Made by a program: the position numbers and the translations under genes
Assembly: GCF_036850765.1 (NCBI RefSeq)
Contig: NC_089493.1
Span: 185,227,140 to 185,291,139, forward strand
Reading direction: 5' to 3'
Origin: Saccopteryx bilineata
Lineage: Eukaryota; Chordata; Mammalia; Chiroptera; Emballonuridae
DNA: 64,000 bases
Shown: positions 55,788-64,000 of the stretch, piece after piece
How positions within the stretch are numbered: the first letter of the stretch is position 1
Layout of the letters: every line of letters starts with the position of its first letter
The notes under the pieces: model-generated
Databases searched by the model: none
Seen by the model: the letters and a program-made list of their open reading frames with translations, nothing else
What the model was told of the DNA's origin: nothing

Positions 55788-56288
55788 TAAGTATATAGAT
55801 ATACGTGTGTCTATGGGAATGGCTCTAATCAGATGGCACTCAGGGGTACAACAGTCGATCACTGGAATGCCTTTCTTTATATACGTATATAGGTATATGT
55901 GTGTCTATGGGAATGGCTCTAATCAGATGGCACTCAGGGGTACAACAGTCGATCACTGGAGTGACTTTCTTTATATATGTATATAGGTATATGCGTGTCT
56001 ATGGGAATGTGAGCATGCTCTAATCAGACGGCACTCAGGGGTACAACAGTCGATCACTGGAATGCCTTTATATACGTATATAGATACACGTGTGTCTATG
56101 GGAATGTGTGCATGCTCTAATCAGAAGGCACTCCGTGGTACAACAGTCGATCACTGGAATGCCTTTCTTTATATACATATATAGGTATATATGTGTCTAT
56201 GGGAATGTGTGCATGCTCTAATCAGATGGCACTCAGGGGTACAACAGTCGATCACTGGAATGACTTTATATACATATATATGTATTTG
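55788..56288 (+). repeat. Five-copy minisatellite, 94-101 bp unit
   Basis: The block ctatggg recurs at 55811, 55905, 55999, 56096 and 56197 (spacing 94, 94, 97, 101). Each unit has an AT-rich 'tatatacgtatatagg' part, then 'gtgtctatgggaatg', 'gctctaatcagatggcact' and 'acaacagtcgatcactgg'. Units 1-2 lack the 'tgtgcat' segment present, with variation, in units 3-5. No open frame is maintained. Confidence 0.97.
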
Positions 56289-57235
56289 TGACCCACGGTT
56301 TCCCATTTGTTATGAGGTAACCTTTGAAAAATGCCCCAGATGAACCTTAGAGCCCTCACCTCTGCCTCATGACAAGCTTTTTTTTTTCTTCTTGTTGGAA
56401 GCAGATGGTATAACAGGCTGTGAGTTATTCTTTCCTACTATATGTTTTCTTAAATTTAGCAGAGTAATACATTCACATGTCTTTAAAGTAACAATCAGAT
56501 GGTGGGATAGAGACTGAGCCACTTGGGTGGGGAGTACCCAACTGTCAGCACTTGTGCGTCCCCCTCATCTGGGGGAATAAGCCAGGCGGTAGGTGTGCTG
56601 AAAGCTTTTCAGAATAATAGGGACAGAGGATGTCACCATTTAAGTTGCAGGCATTCAACATCTTACCATGATCCCCAGTTATACCAACCTCTCCAATGTG
56701 AACCTCCCATTTTCTACAAGGATGGACAAGAAGCGGTTTCCATCCAGGTTAGGATGGGTCAGAGAGGTGATCTGGGTCTCAGTACCCATTACAGAAGAGT
56801 TTAACCAGCCCCTGTCTCTCTCCTGTTGCCATGCTCCACTTTAGGTCCAATTCCTAAGCCTTTCCAGAGTGTGGGCCATGGCTTTTCTCTTCTCTCGTTG
56901 GCTTCACCCACAGTAGGTTTTACTTTCAACTTTCTCACTTTGCTAATTCAATTTCTACTAACCCATCTGCCTCCAATTTCCAAAATGTTGTGGACTTCTT
57001 TCCTTTACTGTCATTATCTCTAAAGTCTCATTTTTTTAAATAAATCATACTTTTTATTTATCTTGGAGGGTTTAGGAAGGTGCAAAGATAAAAATGTATG
57101 TGTTCAATCCTCCACGTTTAACTGAAAGTCTTTATTCAATGTCCTTAAGCCAATGTCCTTAAACTCTCTGTCTGTACTGAGAAGAGAAAATTTTATGATG
57201 TCCTTAAATCTCCCATTAAAACACTTTAAAAGTAA
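56289..57235. other. Unique sequence
   Basis: No repeat or gene recognised. Short plus-strand frames at 56523-56804 and 56826-57023 have no domain. Confidence 0.4.
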
Positions 57236-57243
57236 CTAGTCAG

Positions 57244-57607
57244 CCGTGGCTGGTTGGCTCAGTGGTAGAGCATCTGCCCATGGATGTCCTGGGTTTGAAT
57301 CCCAGTCAGGGCACACAGGAGAAGCAACCATCTGCTTCTCCATCCCTCCTGTTCTTGCTTCTCTCTCACTCTCTTTTCCTCTCCCACAGCCATGGCTCAA
57401 TTGGTTGAAGCACATTTTCCCCGAGAGCCAAGGATGGCTCTGTGAAGCCTCCACCTCAGGCACTAAACATAGCTTGGTTGCAAGCATGGGCCCAGATGGG
57501 CAGAGCATCAGCCCCAGACTGGGGTTGCCAGGTGGATCCTGGTCAGGGTACATGTGGGAGTCTGTCTTTCTACGTTCCCTTCTCTCACTTGGAAAAATAA
57601 AATAAAT
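57244..57607 (+). mobile_element. tRNA-derived SINE, type B, diverged variant
   Basis: The head ccgtggctggttggctcag is followed by a shortened tRNA-like part and the sub-branch markers 'atggctcaattggttgaagc' and 'gcatcagccccagactgg', shared with the copy at 46490. The tail is (AAAT)-like. The target duplication is uncertain. Confidence 0.88.
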
Positions 57608-58740
57608 AAGTCACATGTCTTGGCTTTTCAGGATTTTATAAAACACTAGTGATCCAAATAAGGGGAAATAATTTTATGCAGAAGTGTCACCAAAGGTCCA
57701 TAATTTCTACCCTAGGGGAAATAATAAAGGCAACAGAAAAGTCACACCCCCACAAACACATCCACCCACACATACATCAGACACACTCAGGTGGTACCTT
57801 TGTCAAAACTGCAGAAGGTTGATAGACTTGCTAGAAATCCATCTCCACTTACCTGTCCATGTTCCTTCTCTTGGAGCCACCTCAGCTTAGAAGCAAAAAC
57901 TTTTCAAGAAAGTTCAAGCATCCCATCTTTGGCAATTTTCAGGGGCTGTGTGGGTCACATCTGAGAAGGAACTTGGTACCGTCTCAGACAGAACGTAAAT
58001 AGAAAACAAAACCTTCTGATGGGTCTCTGTCTCTTAGTGTACTGCAATTTCCATTTCACTTGAGATCAGAAAGAATTCAAGTAAGCAACAACCCCCAAAA
58101 AAGCATAGATTAGAGGGGCTTCCTGAAGATTACTCCCGGCATATTGCTCTTGTTCCTATCAGACATCTGAGAGTCAGTCGTTGCTACGATACATACTGTA
58201 TTAGTACGGTATACTGTAGATAACACCATCAAGCTTTGGTCCCTTCCTTCTATTTTGCATCCAGGTTCCTGGTTTGTAATCCTGATCACTACTATGCTAG
58301 GCTTGCTTTCCAATATCCACCTCAACTGCCTGACTCACAGACCTCGGGCTGCCTCTGAACACTGATCCATCTGCGATCTCATGCTGACCCCACAGCCAAC
58401 ACCATCAGCCCTATTAGCAGTGATCTTATTCCTTCTCTCCTTTTTCTGAGTCATAGTTGACAAGTGTTAACCTTTTGCCAGCCACGTCTGTGACAGCTTC
58501 ACTGTTGCTCAGACATCTCAAAGGTCTCCTTAGTCATTGTCAATAAATCCACCGTACTTAACCTATAAACAAAGACATGCACAAAACATCTTTCTCCAAA
58601 AATGACCCAAACGGGGGGAATACCACTCCTGATTCAGCATCTTTTCCACCAGCTATCTACCTAAATATCACTCTGAGGGGTCCACATTAGGCCTGCTCGG
58701 TCCTATACATTCTTAAAGATTGCACATTACCTACGTAAGA
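57608..58740. other. Unique sequence
   Basis: No repeat or gene recognised. Confidence 0.4.
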
Positions 58741-60236
58741 ATTGAACAATTAAGTAGACAGATGGCAAATGGTGGGAGCAGGCTTGTCATTATTGAAGTG
58801 GGAATTTACAGTTAGGCAAGAAAAGAAGCCAGAACAATACATGTGGTAATCAGTTAGAATAGGAGACATCAGTGTGACCTCGTGTTTAGCTTAGCCTAGA
58901 CCCAGAGGCTTACATACAGAAATATCTTTAGATACGTGTTAAACACATTGTGTATCAAACACACATATATTCCTTTGCTTTGTCAGCCATGAGGGGCCAA
59001 GGAGCCACAATAAACCGGTAGCAATGAACACACACAGTATCAAGATTTTGTTTTCTAAAACTATTCTCTTGTACGGGAACTAGGGCTCCTTGGAGATACA
59101 GCTGAGTCCAGACTGGGACAGCAAATAAAAAATTTTTTTAAAAAAGAATGATCTCGTGCTACCCTCTGTAATGTCTCACTTAATATTTTGAGTTTACTTT
59201 CACCCTTTTCCGCTCCCCTCAGTTTCCCACTTCGCTGTATGCTGCCTAACATTGTTATTAACTCTTCCGATTAAGAAAAGGACAAAATGATGACTTGGAT
59301 GAGAACAGATGATACAGGCAGAGAAGAGAAAATGGTGAGCCAAACTAGGATTCATACACATTCCCAACCAATGAAACAGAGCAACTGGGACAAAAGTAAT
59401 TACTCATGTACACAGTTACAGTTATGTAAGCTTGTTATAAAATAGAAATGATTACCTCATGTGGTTAAGTCTCAACTCCACGATGACTTCCCAACTTTAT
59501 TGACCGCTAAAGATTGAGACCTTATGAAATCAGAATTGCTGAATTTTGTATTTCTTTTCAGTCTTTCTCTGGGTTTCAGTAATTGCTAACTAGCACTTCC
59601 ACCTGCTTACCAATAGTCATCTGGCCCCTAGCGACCTGGATTTCCCTGTAGCATTAAAGTTAGGCCACTTGAATGTTCTGATGTAAGAGAAATCTATCTT
59701 TGATTCCAGTATTGTGAGAAAAACACACTCAGGTAGATTGCCAGTTATATTCAAAAGAATATAACTGAAAAATATGGGCAAAAAAAACAAAGAAACAAAT
59801 GGCTTCTCCCCCCCCCCCCACCCCCAGCTTGGAAAAAGGTGTTTCTGTAATCCATGTATAATTGACTTAAAAGTACTCCTTTCAAGCATAACATTGTCTC
59901 ATGATGTGGATAATAAAATTGTCCTGGATCACAAAGAATGAGTTTGCTATATTTTCTAGGTAAACTCAGTATCTATAAAAGACTACAGGAGAGTATTTCT
60001 AATGCTAAAACATGGATCATTAAAGATATAATCAAAGAAAACATTCCTTTGTGGAAAAAAATGGGGAGGGGGAGCATGAGAATGTAGCATGAATACAATT
60101 CACCAATGTTCCAGAACAAATCAATGGAGATTCAGATCAGGCACATCATGACAAATATTTTGGTTTACAAGGGCAAAGAAAACATCCTAAAAGCACTCAG
60201 GCATAAGGAAAAAAACAATTTGTCTACAATGATTCA
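58741..60236. other. Unique sequence with a C-run
   Basis: AT-rich and unassigned, with a C-rich homopolymer at 59808-59825 and no supported gene. Confidence 0.4.
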
Positions 60237-60252
60237 AAATTAGGCTGGCCTA

Positions 60253-60507
60253 CCTGACTGGTGGTGATGCAGTGGCCAGAGTGACAACCTGGGATGCTGA
60301 GGTCCCAGATTTGAAACCCCAAGGTCGCCAGCTTGAGTGTGGGTTCATCAGCTTGTATGCGGGGTCCCCAGCCTGGGCATGGTCACTGGCTTGAGCCCAA
60401 AGGTTGATGGCTTGGCCAGAGCCCCCAACCTCATCAAAGCACGTATGAGAAGCAATCAATGAACTAAAGTGCTGCAGCTACAAACTGATGCTTTTCATCT
60501 CTCTCCC

Positions 60508-60542
<35 letters not shown>

Positions 60543-60561
60543 ATAATATAAATAAATAAAT
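60253..60561 (+). mobile_element. tRNA-derived SINE, type A, short form
   Basis: The head cctgactggtggtgatgc, B-box-like 'agatttgaaacccc', reduced internal modules, 'agaagcaatcaatgaac', a (CT)n tract and an (AAAT)n tail are present. The 16-bp target duplication aaattaggctggccta is perfect (60237-60252, 60562-60577). Confidence 0.94.
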
Positions 60562-60577
60562 AAATTAGGCTGGCCTA

Positions 60578-61940
60578 AGAGTTAACCTTAAAATTATATT
60601 TTGCAGAAAAAATCGAATGACCCAGTAATTTGGTATTCAAATCACTTGTCTTAAATGTATGGAGGTATAGTCAGGGGCACAAGGGCTCCAAAAACAAACA
60701 CAAAAAATCCTACTTGAAGATACATTAGAGCAAACTCAAAGGAAAAATCAGGCACTAAATTGAGAAAGACATGAAAGAAATTGATCCCCACACGTAATTT
60801 GTACCAAACGTTAGGAATCTGGTTTGATGATGTGTTGTTACCCACTGCACTCAGGGATGAAGCTTGGCCCTATAGTGCCTTGTTCTCTTCTTCTGTGTAG
60901 CTGCCTTTCTTCATTCCGGAAAATATATTGCTTCAGCCCTCTAAGAAATGCAGCAAAAAATACAGCCCAAAAAATGCTCCAACTTTTTATAGCAATTTAT
61001 GGCAATCTACAGCAAAAAGAACATTAAGTCCTTAAATAATTTGCGCAACCTAATGAACTTACTATCTCCAAAAGAAAACAGAAACCACAATTCTAGTGCC
61101 AAAGCTATTTTTTTTTAAGTATAAATAATAGGAAAGTTAGAAATATAATGGGAAATCACCGATCATTGTCCAAAGCAGAAATTATATGGTCTCTAGGGTC
61201 TGTCCTCCAAATATGATGTTTACATATCCACTTAAGCAGGGAAAATGTCTATTATCAAAATTATTAAACTTCAAATACTGGCCACAAGCACTCAATTTGG
61301 AAGTTTCTGTTGTTATTCAACACGAAGCTACCCAACATAATTGGAAAGCATTGTGCTATAGAAAACACTTCTCACTTGTGGGGAAAACTGAATTTATTTG
61401 CAATAGCAGTGTTCCTTTCACTGATTTTAAGAGGAAAGGATGCCACATGGATTATCCAGACAGATGTGTTCATATCATTTTCCAAGCTATTTATCGAAGT
61501 TTTAGAGCAGTGGAAAATGTGTATTTAAAAAGCAAATTATTTGTATGTGGGTGTTTTGTTTGGTTCTTTTTGCACGCAGATGCCACGGCCACAAACATAA
61601 GTCTTGAGAAGATTCCTTTATTTTAAAAAAATTTACTCCCTAGCTAGATTACTTTCTCTTGCCACTTATGGCTGCGCAACGCTGCTCATGCCAAGAAGAG
61701 TAGGAGTATGGACCAGGAGATTGGATGTGACTTGCAACATCTGAACAGTAGAGAAAGCCCCCAGGGACCCAACATCCTATCAGAAGGACCAATATGAAGA
61801 GACTGGAGCTGTTCCAAGGAACGGACTACTTCTGTAATGAAGAATATTCACTCAGAAAAATCTCTTCTGCTCTAAAGCCATGACTTAGAACCCAAACATA
61901 TTTTCATCTGAAACTTAATGGGAAAAATAATCACATAAGA
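60578..61940. other. Unique sequence
   Basis: No repeat recognised. The 146-codon frame at 61186-61626 has a suggestive length, but its product shows no domain and no exon-like borders, so it is not called as a gene. Confidence 0.35.
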
Positions 61941-61944
61941 TAAC

Positions 61945-62130
61945 AGAAAATGTTTAAGCTTTAGAATCAGAAGGACCTAAATTCAAACCCTAACCATCTA
62001 TCTCCTGGCTTACAGTCTGGACAAGTTATTGGAAATCTCTGACCCTCTGTTTGTTCACGGGCAACATGAGGATAATAGTACCTGCCTCGTAGAATGCTTA
62101 AGAAGCTTTGAGTTAACATATATAAACCAT
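61945..62130 (+). repeat. MIR SINE remnant
   Basis: The forward MIR order is clear: 'tttaagctttagaatcagaa', 'aaattcaaaccctaaccatc', 'ggacaagttattggaaatct', 'ctgaccctctgtttgttcac' and 'gataatagtacctgcctcgt'. Confidence 0.85.
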
Positions 62131-62251
62131 CTGGTTAGTCCATAAATGGTATTAATGATGTTCCCAGATCAATGGAGAGAAAAGAGGAAACTGAAGGGCT
62201 TAATACTAAAATAAATAATAATGAGATCAACCAGAAAAAAATGCTTATTGT

Positions 62252-62615
62252 GGCCCTGGCCGGTTGGCTCAGCGGTAGAGCTTCGGCCTGACATGCGGGG
62301 GACCCGGGTTCGATTCCCGGCCAGGGCCCATAGGAGAAGCACCCATTTGCTTCTCCACGCCCCCCTCCTTCCTCTCTGTCTCTCTCTTCCCCTCCCGCAG
62401 CCGAGGCTCCATTGGAACAAAGATGGCCCGGGCACTGGGGATGGCTCCTTGGCCTCTGCCCCGGGCGCTAGAGTGGCTCTGGTCGTGGCAGAGCGACCCC
62501 CCGGAGGGGCAGAGCATCGCCCCTGGTAGGCATGCCGGGGTGGATCCCCGTCGGGCGCATGCGGGAGTTTGTCTGACTGTCTCTCCCCATTTCTAGCTTC
62601 AGAAAAATACAAAGA
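62252..62615 (+). mobile_element. tRNA-derived SINE, type B, near-consensus
   Basis: The head ggccctggccggttggctc, A-box (agcggtagagc) and B-box (ggttcgattcc) are intact with CpGs retained. The 17-bp target duplication aaaaaaatgcttattgt is perfect (62235-62251, 62616-62632). It is one of the youngest-looking SINEs in the window. Minus-strand frames of up to 147 codons across it are SINE translations. Confidence 0.96.
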
Positions 62616-62632
62616 AAAAAAATGCTTATTGT

Positions 62633-62875
62633 AAACTTATCATGTGTCCTTCAAAGTTTTGGGTATCATGCAGTATTTTTTAAATATGGTTTTAACCCAT
62701 TAATCAAATAATAAACTCCTGGGGGTTATGGACTAAATGATGAGCAATGGAAAAAAGTAAAAAGAAGAAATCTCTGAGAAGAGGAAGATGGGAACTGAGC
62801 CTTAAAGGATAGGCAAATGAGAGTAGAGAAAGCAAGGGAGAATAGAGCGATTCTCAGAGGAAATAAATCAGGTAG
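62633..62875. other. Unique sequence
   Basis: Nothing recognisable. Confidence 0.4.
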
Positions 62876-62965
62876 CTGTGTATGTGGGTGGGTGTGTGTG
62901 TATGTGGGTGTGTGTGTGAGAAAGAGAGAGAGAGACAGAGACAAAGAGAAAAATAGAGAGGGAGA
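62876..62965. repeat. (TG)n / (GA)n compound simple repeat
   Basis: A (TGTG/GGGTG) run passes into (AG)n. The minus-strand frame rich in Ser/Leu/His/Thr here is an artefact of it. Confidence 0.9.
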
Positions 62966-63390
62966 CAAAGGCCCTGTCAAATGAACTCAAAAAGCGTCGG
63001 GAGGCTTTGGCTAGAAATAAATGATAAAGATTTACTCAAGGGTCTTATTGTTGATAAACTGAACACAGCTAACTAAGCAAAAACCCAGAAGTGTTCCACA
63101 GAAGAAAGAAAAGTTAAATTTTCCTATAATTAAAATGACATTCTTGAGAATGCTCAGTCCTGCATCCTCAGCCCAAGGAGTGGTCCAGGCTGGTTATCAT
63201 TCAGATGTCAGGCAGTCAAGATAATGGGTGCCAGGCGGGCCAGAACCCAGAGGTCTGGTCACCTCCAGAGGCCTGGATAGTAGATCTCAGGTGGATGTAT
63301 ACATGAAACCTTCAAGAGGTAATCAGTCAGGTGGTCTAGAGACATGAGTCCTTCAGGAGGAAATCAGAGGGTTTTCTGGAGGTCCGGATG
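62966..63390. other. Unique sequence with weak internal repetition
   Basis: Around 63220-63385 there are imperfectly repeated short strings ('aggtggtctag', 'ttcaggaggaaatcag', 'cttcaagaggtaatcag'), suggestive of an old, decayed tandem array. No gene seen. Confidence 0.35.
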
Positions 63391-63392
63391 TA

Positions 63393-63705
63393 CCGTATTT
63401 CCTCATGTATAAGACGCACCCTTTTTCGAAAAATTTGGGGTTTAAAAACTGGGTGCATCTTATACAGTGGTTGTGGCATTTCAAATGCCAGAGGTGGAAC
63501 TGAGGATGAGGCAATACATGAAGACAGTGATTCATCATCAGACACAGATGAGGACACGCTAATGGATGGGAGTTTTGACAGTGATGAGGAGTTATCTGAA
63601 TTTTATAATGAATAAAATCTGAGTTCAATAACTTTATATAATACATTTTGTTTTCAAATTTCGGGCCCCCAAATTAAGGTGCGTCTTATACACGGGAAAA
63701 TCCGG
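63393..63705 (+). mobile_element. Non-autonomous pogo/Tc-like DNA transposon, copy 2
   Basis: The 313-bp element has about 28-bp inverted termini: ccgtatttcctcatgtataa at the left matches, inverted, ccggattttcccgtgtataa at the right. Dinucleotide TA flanks it at 63391-63392 and 63706-63707, as in the Tc1/mariner/pogo group. Inside, a frame ending at 63612-63615 reads EDEAIHEDSDSSSDTDEDTL, then DGSFDSDEELSEF before a stop. This is an acidic transposase-like C-terminus, followed by aataaa. It is a deletion derivative that kept the 3' end of its parent gene. The superfamily call is inferred from structure. Confidence 0.82.
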
Positions 63706-63709
63706 TATA

Positions 63710-63880
63710 TCCCAGCATCGACACAGGACGAGAAAGTTCGAGAGAGTCTCAGTTCCCAGACTCGGTAGAGAACAGTGTCTCTCCCTGTGCCTCAGCCTTC
63801 ATAATGTCAATAATTTTAGCGGCTTGGTTCAAGAGCCTCCACTTCATATAACCGCTATCTTCACTGTTTCCTCAGACCAT
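63710..63880. other. Unique sequence
   Basis: Nothing recognisable. Confidence 0.35.
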
Positions 63881-63884
63881 ACGT

Positions 63885-64000
63885 TGGGTACCCATCTGAG
63901 TGCCAGGCCTCCGTTAATTGCCTACATAGTAATCACATTTAATCATCAGAATAATTCTGCAAAGTAGAATCTCTATTTTTAAGTGTCAGGAACTGAGGTT
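63885..64000 (-). repeat. MIR remnant, cut by window end
   Basis: 'gagtgccaggcctccgttaa', 'catttaatcatcagaataa' and 'tatttttaagtgtcaggaac' followed by 'tgaggtt' match the reverse MIR pattern and run off the window. Confidence 0.65.

Noticed and set aside
55788..56288. CRISPR-like or regulatory array of repeated blocks
   Set aside because: The whole 94-101-bp unit is repeated, including the parts between conserved blocks, so it is a tandem repeat rather than repeats with spacers.
61186..61626. 146-codon plus-strand frame
   Set aside because: No family signature, no splice context, and an unremarkable AT-rich composition. Chance openness is likely.
1296..62615. Apparent tRNA genes from A-box and B-box matches
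   Set aside because: All occur as heads of SINEs with long non-tRNA bodies, A-rich tails and often target duplications. No isolated cloverleaf was found.

Overview
This window reads as a mammalian gene desert from a bat nuclear genome. I find no protein-coding gene, no spliced exon set, no rRNA or stand-alone tRNA gene and no CRISPR array. The open reading frames of 60-175 codons are short, lack family signatures, and mostly fall inside transposable elements (L1, SINEs, a DNA-transposon relic) or low-complexity sequence. The host assignment rests on about two dozen tRNA-derived SINEs of three related architectures that match my memory of the Rhin-1-like SINEs of horseshoe-bat relatives (Rhinolophoidea). 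They lie beside old pan-mammalian repeats (MIR, L2, MER5/MER20, MLT1, L1M) and non-autonomous hAT, mariner and pogo/Tc-like DNA transposons. The species call is inference.

Layout. 1-6 kb: L1 3' end, SINEs, a hAT element inside a MIR, and an unassigned segment at 3.97-4.61 kb. 6-13.6 kb: SINEs, a second hAT and a long AT-rich unique stretch. 13.6-20.7 kb: MER5A and two long old L1 fragments interrupted by SINEs. 20.7-26 kb: mostly unique DNA, MIRs and a candidate solo LTR. 26.1-28.3 kb: an L1 5' fragment bracketed by inverted mariner-type MITE ends. 29-33 kb: a possible conserved non-coding block and a young 5'-truncated L1. 33.5-37.3 kb: a solo LTR with a minisatellite in its transcribed part, a second ERV1-like LTR and a mariner MITE. 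38.0-40.3 kb: an L2 region with a roughly 440-bp inverted duplication carrying a SINE in each arm. 41-50 kb: a dense SINE field, MLT1, a third hAT and an antisense L1. 51-53 kb: a possible conserved non-coding block, a pogo/Tc-like MITE and a fourth hAT. 53.6-56.3 kb: L1 fragments and a five-copy minisatellite of about 95 bp. 56.3-64 kb: unique DNA with SINEs, MIRs and a second pogo/Tc-like MITE.

The genome-biology story is target-primed retrotransposition (L1 driving tRNA-SINEs, with many target-site duplications still readable) alongside cut-and-paste DNA transposition (hAT with 8-bp duplications, mariner/pogo type at TA). Nesting gives relative ages: SINEs and hATs sit in MIR, L2 and L1M, never the reverse. 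The items most worth a second look are the inverted duplication, the LTR minisatellite, the 95-bp minisatellite, the DNA-transposon relics that keep a transposase C-terminal reading frame, and the two repeat-free blocks that resemble conserved enhancers. I saw no novel operon-like or defence-type system, and none would be expected here.
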